This document shows positions 8,961 to 18,710 of a stretch of 40,448 bases of DNA, piece after piece. A program made the position numbers and the translations under genes. This DNA is from JAWXBR01 sp034440235 (lineage in GTDB: Bacteria > Bacteroidota > Ignavibacteria > Kapaibacteriales > Kapaibacteriaceae), in contig JAWXBR010000064.1 of the NCBI GenBank assembly GCA_034440235.1, positions 1-40,448 of the forward strand, written 5' to 3'. Each line of letters begins with the position of its first letter. Positions within the stretch are counted from its first letter, which is position 1. A model generated the notes under the pieces. It ran no database searches and had not been told where the DNA came from. It was given only the letters and a program-made list of their open reading frames with translations.

Positions 8961-11900
8961 ATGATGACTTCTATACTAAACTTTGCTTGCTTATCAGTAC
9001 AGACTCTACTTGTAACGATTTCTGCGCTTACCATGTTCGCAGCATCTGCAGGCACATTGATCGCGCAGCAACTTACAGTCCGACTTAATGTCAGCAGCCG
9101 ACCAGACCCTTACCTCTCGAACTGGGCACAGAGGAAAGACGTTGTCATAGTAACGATTACAAACCCTGGTGCACAGACGAACGGACGTTTTGATACACAG
9201 GTGAGCCGTGATGGAGTGTTGCAGGCGCACACAAAACCTGCGAGCATGCCCGTGCTTGTAATCCCACCTGGTGTTTCGCAGTTTTTCGCCGAAGACATTA
9301 TTCCTTTCTCTGCTGTGACGTTTGTAGGATCTGGAAAAGAAACCGCATTGCGAACTGGCATGTTGCCAGCAGGCGAATACGAACTCTGTACAAAAATCCT
9401 CGATGCTGCTACCCTTGCGCCCATCTCAACGCCCGTGTGCAAAAACTTTACGCTTACAAGTTTTCAGGCGCCTGTTCTGTTGTTGCCCGAAGATGGCAGC
9501 ATGCTGGCAAGAGGTAATCGTCCGCGGTTTAGATGGACAGGGGTCTCGCCTAAGCCAACATCGCAAGTCAGCTATCATGTAAGGGTCTTTGAAGTCCTGC
9601 AAGGACAAACCCCCGTCAACGCTTATCGTGTGAACCGTCCCATTCTCGATGTACCCGGTGTACGCACCCTCGATCTGCAGTGGCCCCCCGATGTCGAGCT
9701 GCCACGTCAGGGCATGCGCTATATCTGGTCGGTTCGCGCTCTCGATGAAAACAACAACCCTCTCGGTGAACCCGATGGTTATGCATCGCCGTTTGTGTTT
9801 TCGGGATGCTGTGAAGACATTTCAAGCACAGGAAAGAAGTCGACTACTACGGATGATGGGTCACCAGTTAACAAGAGCACTGGCACAACCAACGAGAGTA
9901 CGACGGGTAAGAAAAGTACTGGTGACGAGACAGGCTCTTCGACAACGAAAAGCGGCGTCACGGTAGATGCCGGTGCATTGGGGACGGGAACGGTAGACGC
10001 GACCTCAAAGCAGGCAATTCAGAACACGCCGTGGGTAGACCCCAATCCGCCTGGACTTCCCTGTAATCAGTGCAGTTATGGTGTAGTAATTACTGATACA
10101 GCGGCCGGTGCGACGCCGGTGAATACGGGTGATTCGTTGTCACTCGGACGCTTCAAGTTGAAGGTGACAAGTCTAACGGACAGTGCTTCGGCAATGGTGA
10201 AGGGCAAGGGCGAGATTTACATTCCGTGGCTGCTTGCCAAAGTCATGGTGACGTTTGACAGCCTGAAGGTGAATGCTGCAAAGCAGGTGGTAAAAGGACA
10301 AGCCAATGCAGAGATTGATGCGACAGCACCGCAGTACCCGCAGCAGTGGGCAATTAATCAGGCGACGAGCTGGAATTGGACAAAGCAATCTGTGAAATGG
10401 GTAGATGATTTCATTAAGCAGAAAGGCGCTATTGTAAAATCGGTTAACAACATGAATGTGCCGATGAAGCTTCCACTTGGCTTCAACAACGTGAAAGGTT
10501 TTACGATTTGCATTTCCGAGATGAAATTCTTAACGACCGACGCTGTGCTGGCTTCGGTAGCGACGGTGCCCCTTGCCAAACTTGACGACACATTGAGTTT
10601 CGGACTCAAACAAATTCCAATCTGTCCGCAGGGGTTTGGGAAGTCCGGACGCCTTGAGATCTTGCAGGACATCGACGTCCGCGGTCTCACACAAAACCAA
10701 CCCACATTTGCAATTGCAGCAAAAGCGCCAACCAATTCGCGTCAGGGTTGCTACATAACGTTCGGGTGTGATAACAACTCAGACACACTTGCTATGGATA
10801 TCGACGTTACGTTCCCCCGTGCGTGGATGACGCCACGTCCAGACCCCGACTCAACAAAACAATCGATTGCGAACCTCAAAGGCAAGACCATCAACTGGTC
10901 GGAGTGGATGTTGGTTGGCAATCTGACGGCAAGCACGTTTGCGAATACCAACGGACTCGGTCTAGTGATAGACACGCTGGCGTTTGATTATAGCGATCTC
11001 GAGAATCCGCCGGGCATTGTGTTCCCAGCAAACTACGTTGGCATTACCGACACCACGTTTAATGGTTTCTATGCCAAGCGCATAAAACTGTGGATGCCCG
11101 ATGGATGGAGAACGTTTGCAGATACCGACGCAGCGCCACAGTTCACTGCAGAAAAGCTCATCATTAACAAGAATGGTTTTACGGGCACACTTGTCGGCTC
11201 GAACATCGTGCAGTTCCCAAAAGCAAACCTCAACCGGCTTGCTGCAAGTGTCGACACCGTAAAAGTTGTTTTACTGAACTCGAATCTTACAACTGCATAC
11301 ATGCGTGGGAAGATCACCCTGCCAATCACGGACACCACTTCTGCCAACGGCATTCTGTATAAGGCACTCTTTAACGGCACACAAAAAACATTTGACTTTT
11401 CGTTGACGCCAACAGGCACGTTGGACCTCAAGCTCTTTGCAGGTGCTAAACTCACATTGTTGGCTACATCATCGCTGACGATGAGCATCAAAAAAGGTGC
11501 GAAGAAGTTCAACATGGTATTGAACGGAGACGTTGGCTGGAATAACGCAGATATTCAGGTTGGACAGAAGAAAATCAACATTGATCTTTCCCCCGATTTT
11601 GAAAACTTCAGCTTGGGATACGACGAAGCGGTAAGTCCGAACCTTTCCCTTTCTCCGGGTGATTGGAGTTACGCCAGTGCGCAGAAGAAACTCGCGAAGA
11701 TTCCAGTAACCATAGATAAGATAAAGTTCACACAACCAGCGGTGCAGGGCGCGGAAGCGTTGCGCGTGAAGCTTGCGTTCGATCTAATCATCAGCCTCGA
11801 TTCCAATCGCATTGGGGGTAAGGGTACATTCGACATCATGGGATCTGTTGAACGGAATGAGCCGGGCTCGAAGCATAAATTCCGTCCGAAGTTTCTCGAC

Positions 11901-14057
11901 TTCAACGTTTCGAAAGTCATTGTCTTCGCACATCTGCCTGCTGTTAGCATCGATGGCGAACTGAACTTCTACAACGACGATCCGCTGTGGGGAAATGGTT
12001 TTTCTGCAACCATTAAAGCAAAGTTTAAAGAACTGCAATTGCAACTCGATGCAGCAGCAATGTTTGGATCGAAGGTCGACAACACAAACACGCGCTTTCG
12101 ATACTGGTTTGTAAGTGCAAAGGCAATCCTGCCTCCTCCGGGCATTGTGTTTCTACCTGGTTATGCGTTCTACGGCTTCGGTGCAACAGCATGGCGCAGA
12201 GTGAATGTGAATATGACCGGAGCTAAGCCCGATGTGAATCAGGTTGCAAATGCTACGTCGAAGGCTGCAAATGCTGTGAGTGGCGCGACCATGGTGCCGG
12301 ATAAAAACATCGGCTTCGGTTTCAGAGCGCTGGCTGTACTTGGTACATCGCCCGACCCTTCGAAGATGAATGCCGATGTTGCAATTATGGGTCAGTTTTC
12401 AAACTCGGGTGGCATGACGAACATTGGCTTTCAGGGTGACATCTGGCTAAAGGCAAAGCTGCTTGAGCGCGCGAATGCTCCGGTTAAGGGAACACTGAAT
12501 ATCACGTATGATTTCACAACAAGGATTTTCGATCTCAATGCGACGGTCACCGTCAACAAGCCCCCTGTCACAGGAAATGGAAACCTTAAGGTCCATCTCG
12601 AAGGCCTCACCGGCATCTGGTACGTCAAGCTCGGCGAGCCAACAAACAGAAACACACTAAACGTCAATTTCCTCGGTACAAGCATTAGCGCTAATACGTA
12701 CTTCATGTTCGGCAAGAATATTACCCCGCCGACTGGTTTTACGCAGCGTACGGTAAACGGCTTGGCCTCGGCAGGATGTTATGGCATGACGCCTAGTTCT
12801 GCCGGGACATCTGCTGCAATTTCTGGGAATGGTTTCGCTGGCGGACTCGATGTTGGGTTCGACTCGGGCGAACGCACACGCAACATCGTCGGACGCGTGT
12901 ATGCAAAATGGAGATTTGCAGGGGGCTTTGAATTCAATGCATCGGTACTGCGCTATCCGAATGGTTCGCTCTGCGGATACGATGGTATGAACTGGTGGTA
13001 CGTGCAAGCAAATGCCGCTGCGTATGCAATAGCGAGTGCCGGTGTCTGGATATCACCAAAGAAAATCTCTGATGGGTGTATTGTGTGTTGCACCAAAAAC
13101 CACCCGAGCGGTTGCACATTCAACATTGCACAGATAAAGTTTGGTGCATGGGCACAAGCGGGATTCCCGAACCCGTCATGGGTCGAAGGACAGGCGAGCG
13201 GTTCGTACGACGTGTTGGGTGGTGCCTTCTCAGGAAGCTTTAACGCAGAGTTTAGCGTCGGCACAAAGTGCACACCTGCCCCACCGGCTGCAGCAACAGT
13301 TGCAGCTCAGGATGTTGCCGAAGAACAAAAAAACCAGCTCATCAAGTCTGTTGAGCCTGCAAACAACACTACTAATTTTTCACACAAAGACGCTGTGAGA
13401 GTGTTGTACACATTCGAACCCAATGTTGCATTTGCGCTTCCTGAACAGCAGGGCGGCTCAGCGGGCAATACTGTTAATCGGACGTTTCAAGCGAAGTATA
13501 CTGTTGCCGTTGAGAAGAACGTTAGTGGTGTTTGGACTGGATTACAAATTCAAAGCACAAAGGATGCGCTCGGCGCTTTTCTCTATCGCAAGAAAGCCCC
13601 CTTGCAAATCAGCAATCAGAATTCGAACAATAATGCAATGAACGATCCACCTGCACCGCCGAAAAAGGGACCCCCTATGTCGATTGGCGATGCTGTGATC
13701 GTTACGCCGACGCTCGGACCTACTACAACGACGACGACAATGAGTCAGGCGAATGTGAATACATATAGCAACCCGTTTGAGAATACTCCTCCAGCAACAG
13801 AAGCCGACAACTTTAGCTTTAACAACACTGCCGCGTTAGCATTCCTCAAGAACACGGCGAACTGGGACAGCTCGGCATCGTTTCGCGTGACGGTGGTCGG
13901 AACGCTGTGGGAACTGAACACTAGCAATCAGTGGGTTGTGGCGAAGAGTAAGACGTCGAATCAGGACATCAAACAAACCATTATTCGAGTGTTCAGCACT
14001 CCGCTCATACTGATTGCGACGAAAAAGAACACAACAAACAATCAGCAACAAAATTGA
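8961..14057 (+). CDS. Giant secreted TANFOR-like surface protein
   Basis: 1698 residues; AGAAGG lies 8 bases before the ATG. An N-terminal signal peptide ends near LIAQQ. Residues about 35-285 hold an Ig/fibronectin-like part in which a nominal-phrase segment (PAGEYELCTKI, then SFQAPVLLLPEDGSML, PRFRWTGV, MRYIWSVRA) follows the order I know from TANFOR-domain proteins of Bacteroidota. Next come a Ser/Thr/Lys/Gly-rich linker (about 286-340), then long repeated beta-rich modules. The segment FRYWFVSAKAILPPPGI followed by YAFYGFGATAW (about residues 1045-1080) also resembles the late conserved block of that family. I see no T9SS tail; the end is Asn/Thr-rich. Family assignment is from memory of sequence pattern, not a search. 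It sits between a beta-barrel gene and an FN3 gene, 23 bases before the latter. Confidence 0.65.
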   Translation: MMTSILNFACLSVQTLLVTISALTMFAASAGTLIAQQLTVRLNVSSRPDPYLSNWAQRKDVVIVTITNPGAQTNGRFDTQVSRDGVLQAHTKPASMPVLVIPPGVSQFFAEDIIPFSAVTFVGSGKETALRTGMLPAGEYELCTKILDAATLAPISTPVCKNFTLTSFQAPVLLLPEDGSMLARGNRPRFRWTGVSPKPTSQVSYHVRVFEVLQGQTPVNAYRVNRPILDVPGVRTLDLQWPPDVELPRQGMRYIWSVRALDENNNPLGEPDGYASPFVFSGCCEDISSTGKKSTTTDDGSPVNKSTGTTNESTTGKKSTGDETGSSTTKSGVTVDAGALGTGTVDATSKQAIQNTPWVDPNPPGLPCNQCSYGVVITDTAAGATPVNTGDSLSLGRFKLKVTSLTDSASAMVKGKGEIYIPWLLAKVMVTFDSLKVNAAKQVVKGQANAEIDATAPQYPQQWAINQATSWNWTKQSVKWVDDFIKQKGAIVKSVNNMNVPMKLPLGFNNVKGFTICISEMKFLTTDAVLASVATVPLAKLDDTLSFGLKQIPICPQGFGKSGRLEILQDIDVRGLTQNQPTFAIAAKAPTNSRQGCYITFGCDNNSDTLAMDIDVTFPRAWMTPRPDPDSTKQSIANLKGKTINWSEWMLVGNLTASTFANTNGLGLVIDTLAFDYSDLENPPGIVFPANYVGITDTTFNGFYAKRIKLWMPDGWRTFADTDAAPQFTAEKLIINKNGFTGTLVGSNIVQFPKANLNRLAASVDTVKVVLLNSNLTTAYMRGKITLPITDTTSANGILYKALFNGTQKTFDFSLTPTGTLDLKLFAGAKLTLLATSSLTMSIKKGAKKFNMVLNGDVGWNNADIQVGQKKINIDLSPDFENFSLGYDEAVSPNLSLSPGDWSYASAQKKLAKIPVTIDKIKFTQPAVQGAEALRVKLAFDLIISLDSNRIGGKGTFDIMGSVERNEPGSKHKFRPKFLDFNVSKVIVFAHLPAVSIDGELNFYNDDPLWGNGFSATIKAKFKELQLQLDAAAMFGSKVDNTNTRFRYWFVSAKAILPPPGIVFLPGYAFYGFGATAWRRVNVNMTGAKPDVNQVANATSKAANAVSGATMVPDKNIGFGFRALAVLGTSPDPSKMNADVAIMGQFSNSGGMTNIGFQGDIWLKAKLLERANAPVKGTLNITYDFTTRIFDLNATVTVNKPPVTGNGNLKVHLEGLTGIWYVKLGEPTNRNTLNVNFLGTSISANTYFMFGKNITPPTGFTQRTVNGLASAGCYGMTPSSAGTSAAISGNGFAGGLDVGFDSGERTRNIVGRVYAKWRFAGGFEFNASVLRYPNGSLCGYDGMNWWYVQANAAAYAIASAGVWISPKKISDGCIVCCTKNHPSGCTFNIAQIKFGAWAQAGFPNPSWVEGQASGSYDVLGGAFSGSFNAEFSVGTKCTPAPPAAATVAAQDVAEEQKNQLIKSVEPANNTTNFSHKDAVRVLYTFEPNVAFALPEQQGGSAGNTVNRTFQAKYTVAVEKNVSGVWTGLQIQSTKDALGAFLYRKKAPLQISNQNSNNNAMNDPPAPPKKGPPMSIGDAVIVTPTLGPTTTTTTMSQANVNTYSNPFENTPPATEADNFSFNNTAALAFLKNTANWDSSASFRVTVVGTLWELNTSNQWVVAKSKTSNQDIKQTIIRVFSTPLILIATKKNTTNNQQQN

Positions 14058-14080
14058 GCCAGCTCAACCAAACGGCTACT

Positions 14081-16300
14081 ATGAACATGAAAACCACTGT
14101 CCTTTGGTCGATCGCGCTCATCCTGTGTTCGACGTACTTAGCTGCCCAAGATGCTGACGATTTAAAGAAGGCGTTAGAGCAGAAAGTTGTCGGTATTGGA
14201 AAGCGCTATGCCGACTCGGCAGTAATTCGTTGGGCACCGAGCAACGCTGCCCTGTGGAGAATGTCGAAGGCGAGCGGCTACAACATTGAGCGTGCAGAGC
14301 TTTCGAACGGAAAAGCCGGAGCCTTCACGACTCTAAGCACGCCTGCATTCATGCCATGGACGCCGCAGGAATGGGCTGCATATCTCGAAACAAGTCAGTT
14401 TGCCGATACGACAGAAGCACAAGTCGTGATGATTGCTGCTGCAATGTCAGAACAAAGTGCAGAGCCCAACGACTTTCCGGTAAACGATCCAGAGCAGATC
14501 GATTCTCTCCGCGTAAACGCAAATCGGTTTGAGATGAATTTCAATTTTGCACTCATTGCGGCAGAGCGCAGTAGAATAGCGGCGAACGGACTCGGTTTGC
14601 GATATGTAGATCGTACTGTGCAACGAGGAACGGCATATCAGTATCGCGTTACGCTTCTCGGTAACACAGCGCCATACGTTGTTGCCTCAGCGCTGATTGA
14701 TGTCTCGGCAAAACCCAATACCTACACACCGCAATCGAAGGCAATCAACGCCAAGGAGCTCGATGCTACTGTTCTTTTGCAGTGGGCGAATACACATGGG
14801 CACTCGACCTTTAATGTATACAGATCGTTCGATGGTAAACAATTCGATAAACTCACATTAACTCCAATCTTAACCTTAAAGAACGGTGAATCGGAAACAG
14901 ATGCCGATGGATATCTCGACACGAGCCTTACGAATTACAGAGTGTACTACTATCGCGTTACCGGCAACAATGCCTTCGCCGAAGAGGAAGAAATCGGCAC
15001 CATCAAAGCAATGCCCCGCGACCGCACTGCACCGCTCATCCCTAGCGGTGTGCGTACCGAACACGTAGGTGTGCGTCACGTAAAAATCACATGGGAAATG
15101 CTCGAGCCCGTCGAACGCGACCTCGTAGGCTTTCGCGTCACCCGCGACACCGTTGACGAGGGAGTGGAAGACGGCATGGGTCAGGGGTCTGGAAAGGGGT
15201 CCGGCGCCAAGGCACTACATAACAACGTCCTCCCAGCCTCTTCCCGAGAGTACACCGACACATCTGCGGTGTTGGGTAACACGTACTACTACAGAGTCGA
15301 GGCCATCGACACGGCACGCAATATCTCGAGATCGTACTCTGTCTATGTGGCGTTCTCTGACAGCATACCGCCGTCACCGGCGTTCCTCGTGAAAGGCACG
15401 ATGGACACCAACGGTGTTGTGCGAATTACAGTACGTCATCCAAACGACAAAGACCTTATGGGTTATCGCGTGATGATGGCAAACGACGCAGAGCACGAAT
15501 TCACAGTTGCGAGTGAGATGTTTAACGAAGACTCTGTGTTCAATCGCAACGACACAGTGTTTACCGACACAGCAGAAGTGCGTACGCTTACAAAGAACCT
15601 GTACTACAGATTCATATCACTCGATTACCATTACAACGAATCGGAAAACAGCAACACAATTGTTATACCACGTCCCGACGTCATTCCGCCCGTTGCACCT
15701 GTCATTACAGACTATCACATCACAGATTCGAGCATCGTTATAGACTACGTGCCAAGCAGTAGTCGTGATGTACGCAATCATGTGATACTTCGCAGGCTAT
15801 TCACCGAGAAAGGTGCGGATGTCAGCGACGGTGTTGCTGTCGATAGCAGCGCAATTATTCCGTGGGACTCGATAGGGCGTCCAGGTATTCGCGAGAGTGT
15901 CCTCGAAGACCAAAGTCCCCCTCTCTCAAAGAAGTACGAGTACGCACTCATCGCTATCGACAGCTCTGGCCTTCGGTCTCCTCTTTCGAACATCGTTACA
16001 CTATCGCGCGTTGACAACGGCATACGTCCGGTCGTCACCAACGTCAGTGCCGCCTACGATTCTTCTTCGAAATCCGTCCGCTTGCAATGGACCTATCAGC
16101 CACTGGATGAGATACTAACTTTTGTTATCTATAAGTCAACTGGCGGACCACTTCAGTCCTACACGCTTGTGAAAGACCAAAACCTGCGCGAGTTCTTCGA
16201 CAAACAATCGTTCGCTCCCGGAACGAAATATGCCATCAAGGTTTTGACAGCATCCGGCGCAGAGTCTAGGCTCAGTGAGGGCGTTGAGGTAAGAAGATGA
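14081..16300 (+). CDS. Secreted tandem fibronectin type III protein
   Basis: About 739 residues. The frame also opens at a TTG (14054) overlapping the previous stop, but ATG at 14081 gives the proper signal peptide (MNMKTTVLWSIALILCSTYLAA, then Q), so I chose it. After a first divergent unit it carries about five FN3-like modules, each with the W/Y pattern of the fold: TVLLQWANTHGHSTFNVYRS, VRHVKITWEML, FRVTRD, YYYRVEAIDTARN, YRFISLDYHYNES and VRLQWTYQP. There is no C-terminal sorting domain; it ends VEVRR. It is the last gene of the barrel/TANFOR-like/FN3 cluster and is followed by a strong hairpin. A scaffold or binding role on the cell surface is likely; the partner is unknown. Confidence 0.75.
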   Translation: MNMKTTVLWSIALILCSTYLAAQDADDLKKALEQKVVGIGKRYADSAVIRWAPSNAALWRMSKASGYNIERAELSNGKAGAFTTLSTPAFMPWTPQEWAAYLETSQFADTTEAQVVMIAAAMSEQSAEPNDFPVNDPEQIDSLRVNANRFEMNFNFALIAAERSRIAANGLGLRYVDRTVQRGTAYQYRVTLLGNTAPYVVASALIDVSAKPNTYTPQSKAINAKELDATVLLQWANTHGHSTFNVYRSFDGKQFDKLTLTPILTLKNGESETDADGYLDTSLTNYRVYYYRVTGNNAFAEEEEIGTIKAMPRDRTAPLIPSGVRTEHVGVRHVKITWEMLEPVERDLVGFRVTRDTVDEGVEDGMGQGSGKGSGAKALHNNVLPASSREYTDTSAVLGNTYYYRVEAIDTARNISRSYSVYVAFSDSIPPSPAFLVKGTMDTNGVVRITVRHPNDKDLMGYRVMMANDAEHEFTVASEMFNEDSVFNRNDTVFTDTAEVRTLTKNLYYRFISLDYHYNESENSNTIVIPRPDVIPPVAPVITDYHITDSSIVIDYVPSSSRDVRNHVILRRLFTEKGADVSDGVAVDSSAIIPWDSIGRPGIRESVLEDQSPPLSKKYEYALIAIDSSGLRSPLSNIVTLSRVDNGIRPVVTNVSAAYDSSSKSVRLQWTYQPLDEILTFVIYKSTGGPLQSYTLVKDQNLREFFDKQSFAPGTKYAIKVLTASGAESRLSEGVEVRR

Positions 16301-16303
16301 TAT

Positions 16304-16332
16304 CAGTTCACAGCTAAAAGCTGTAACTACTG
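16304..16332. terminator. Bidirectional hairpin terminator
   Basis: A nearly perfect inverted repeat, CAGTT-c-ACAGCT, loop AAA, AGCTGT-AACT-a-CTG, lies between the stop of the plus-strand FN3 gene (16300) and the stop of the minus-strand DUF305 gene (16340). Its place between converging genes fits a terminator used from both sides, although U-tracts are short. Confidence 0.65.
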
Positions 16333-16339
16333 TTCAATC

Positions 16340-16777
16340 CTAGTGCTTGTACCACTCATCGCGCCATTTCTTCATGAGGTCGATTTCGCGTTGTTGCGCT
16401 GCGATGATGTCGTCGGCTAGCTTTTTCATCTCAGGATGTTGCGCTTTTTGCTGGGCATCCTTTGCCATGATTAAGGCAGCTTCGTGATGTGGTATCATCA
16501 TATCAATAAAGCGATGATCGTATTCGGCGTCAGCCTGACCAAGACGATCGGTCATCATCTTGTTCATCTTGTTCATCTCCTGCATTCCGCCATTCATGCA
16601 TTTTTCACACATTGCCGGGTCGTGTTTCATGCACGCATCATGATTCATCGTGGCGTCATTCTTCATCGACATGTCGTTATTCATGCCCTTCATGTCGGAC
16701 ATTTCGGACTTCTCTGTTTTCGAACAGCCTATTACAGCTACAGAAAGCAGGACGCAGATCGCTAGTTGCTTTACCAT
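16340..16777 (-). CDS. Met-rich DUF305 lipoprotein, probable periplasmic copper binder
   Basis: 145 residues from the ATG at 16777; GGAG lies 5 bases before it, which rules against the GTG three bases upstream. The signal peptide ends in a lipobox (VAVIGC, Cys18). Residues 25-75 are packed with Met and include His and Cys (MSDMKGMNNDMSMKND, ACMKHDPAMCEKCM), a composition typical of Cu(I)-binding segments. The C-terminal half is a DUF305 domain with DHRFIDMMIPHHEAALIM. DUF305 proteins such as cyanobacterial CopM bind copper in the periplasm. The gene faces away from the oxidase operon across a 253-base spacer, so both may share a control region. Confidence 0.9.
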   Translation of the reverse strand: MVKQLAICVLLSVAVIGCSKTEKSEMSDMKGMNNDMSMKNDATMNHDACMKHDPAMCEKCMNGGMQEMNKMNKMMTDRLGQADAEYDHRFIDMMIPHHEAALIMAKDAQQKAQHPEMKKLADDIIAAQQREIDLMKKWRDEWYKH

Positions 16778-17030
16778 CACTTCTCCAGTGGATTGATCGT
16801 GAATCGCACGAAAACTCTAAAATTCTGACCCCTCGACGGCAGGTAGAGTGTTAGGTTCCATAGCACAATCCCGGTGTTGCGTCGCACACTAACATGTTGT
16901 TGTAGTATTAATCCATTCCGTTGTAAGATTATCCGGTCGCTCGTTTATTTCGTATCAAATGCCGAATATGTAAGGTCTATGGGTCTAGTTAAACGCCCGC
17001 AGAGTTCACCATGGTAGAGGCTCAACGATC
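16778..17030. promoter_or_regulatory. Divergent control region of DUF305 and oxidase genes
   Basis: This 253-base spacer separates the DUF305 gene (minus) from the multicopper oxidase operon (plus) and must hold both promoters. Visible elements are a palindrome AACATGTT near 16890 and AT-rich stretches around 16900-16930 and 16940-16970. I found no confident -35/-10 pair and no classical CueR or CopY box. GAGG about 10 bases before 17031 could serve as ribosome site. Confidence 0.4.
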
Positions 17031-18710
17031 ATGAAAAGACGATCCTTCGTTCAAGGCATAGCAGCAACAGCTGCCCTCAGCCTTACGTCATCGTTCGGCG
17101 TTCATAGGCTTTGGGCTGTTACCAGTCATGAAACGCCAATGATGCTGCGTTTCCCAGCTGATTACGATGGTGCTACGATAGCAGTAGTACTTGCACAAAG
17201 CAGTATTTGGCCTGAAGCAACTTCAGAGACGTACCGCTTTGGTGGCTACCCAGGCGTTACCATACGCAAGGACACCGGCGATATACATTCGCTGATGGTG
17301 AACAACATGCTAACGACACCGCTAGCCGTGCATTGGCATGGGTTGGACGTTCCGAGTAGTATGGACGGACACCCCATGGATGCCATTACGCCAGGTGCTA
17401 TGCGAGAATACAGATTCGAAGTGAAGAACAGGGCTGCGACATACTTCTATCATTCACATAGTCACGAGCGTACCGGCAGAGAAGTAAACAAGGGGCTCGC
17501 TGGCCTATTCATTGTCAGCGATGCCGAAGAAAAGGCACTGCAACTACCATCGGGAAACCGGGACTTCCCGCTCATGATTCAAGATGTACGCGTTGATGAT
17601 CAGCATGCGATTCTTTACGGACTCTCTCCTATAGATCGCGCCGAAGGTTGGTTAGGTAATACCATCCTTGTGAACGGTACACCAAATGCATTTCACGTAG
17701 TCGAACCTGCGTGGCATCGTGTTCGCATTGTAAATGCGTCGAATGCTCGTATCTATGATTTTAAACTTTCTGATGGTTCTGGTTTTGTTGTTATAGGCGG
17801 TGATGGCGGTCTGCTAAGCACACCTCAAACTGTCTCCTTGCTGAGATTGGCTCCATCAGAAAGGGCTGAAGTACTAATTAATTTTAGTGCGTTTTTACCC
17901 GGCACTTCTGTTACACTGCAGAGCGGCGTGTTTACTGTGCCGGCCGGACACATGGGCACAAGTCGGTATCCGCAAGGAATTCCGCTCGACATTATCCGAT
18001 TTGACATCGTTGGCACCCCTGACACCTCTTTCCAAGTTCCCACTGCGCTGGCAACAATTCCGCCGCTGCCAGATGTTACAGGATTTCCTGTTCGTAAGTG
18101 GGACTTTGACATGGTAATGGGTCCGATGATGAAGCACACGATCAACGGCCGCGTATTCGAGATGATGCGTACCGACGTCACCATTCCTCCTAATACAACA
18201 GAAGTTTGGGAGTTTGTGAATAAAGAAGAGGATATGCTTCATCCGATTCACGTCCATGGCCGGCAATTCCGCGTGTTGTCGAGGAGCAGCGGTCCGATCG
18301 CTCCGCATGAATCGTCATACAAAGACACAATCCTTCTCAACCCCCGCGAAACGGTTCGAATCCTAATAACCACAACAGAGTACGAAGGCATGTTCCTTCT
18401 GCATTGTCACAATCTCGAGCACGAAGACGAAGGCATGATGCTAAACGTACTTATTTCGAACACAAACGATGTTTTGGATGAAGCTGATGAGAGTTTTCAT
18501 GTTGCATACGTTCAAGAAGACAATGTCGTTAGGGTGAAGACCGAGGAACATGTTGGAGCACCCCTTGTGATAAGAAATCTCCAAGGGGCTGAAGTGTTGT
18601 CGGCCACAATGCACTCTTCAGATGTATCAATCGATGTCGGTGCGCTTACGTCGGGTACGTACTTCTTGTCCATAAACGGATATTCAAAATCATTTCAATT
18701 GATTAGATAA
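17031..18710 (+). CDS. Multicopper oxidase with Tat-like signal and T9SS-type tail
   Basis: 559 residues. The N-terminus has a twin-arginine pattern (KRRSFVQ) and a mild hydrophobic stretch. All four copper motifs are present: HWHG at 101-104, HSH at 142-144, HPIHVHG at 404-410, and HCHNLEHEDEGMM at 458-470, giving a type 1 site (His404, Cys459, His464, Met469) and the trinuclear centre. This is the CueO/PcoA/laccase superfamily, which oxidises Cu(I) or organic substrates with O2. Residues about 487-559 form an added domain with a NLQGAEVLS turn and SIDVGALTSGTYFLSI, ending basic, as in T9SS type A sorting domains. Its TAA overlaps the ATG of the next gene (TAATG at 18708-18712). Cu(I) oxidation is inferred from the neighbourhood. 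Confidence 0.93.
   Translation: MKRRSFVQGIAATAALSLTSSFGVHRLWAVTSHETPMMLRFPADYDGATIAVVLAQSSIWPEATSETYRFGGYPGVTIRKDTGDIHSLMVNNMLTTPLAVHWHGLDVPSSMDGHPMDAITPGAMREYRFEVKNRAATYFYHSHSHERTGREVNKGLAGLFIVSDAEEKALQLPSGNRDFPLMIQDVRVDDQHAILYGLSPIDRAEGWLGNTILVNGTPNAFHVVEPAWHRVRIVNASNARIYDFKLSDGSGFVVIGGDGGLLSTPQTVSLLRLAPSERAEVLINFSAFLPGTSVTLQSGVFTVPAGHMGTSRYPQGIPLDIIRFDIVGTPDTSFQVPTALATIPPLPDVTGFPVRKWDFDMVMGPMMKHTINGRVFEMMRTDVTIPPNTTEVWEFVNKEEDMLHPIHVHGRQFRVLSRSSGPIAPHESSYKDTILLNPRETVRILITTTEYEGMFLLHCHNLEHEDEGMMLNVLISNTNDVLDEADESFHVAYVQEDNVVRVKTEEHVGAPLVIRNLQGAEVLSATMHSSDVSIDVGALTSGTYFLSINGYSKSFQLIR

Noticed and set aside
16861..17030. CueR- or CopY-type operator before the oxidase gene
   Set aside because: No dyad of the right sequence and spacing was found; only the short palindrome AACATGTT is visible.
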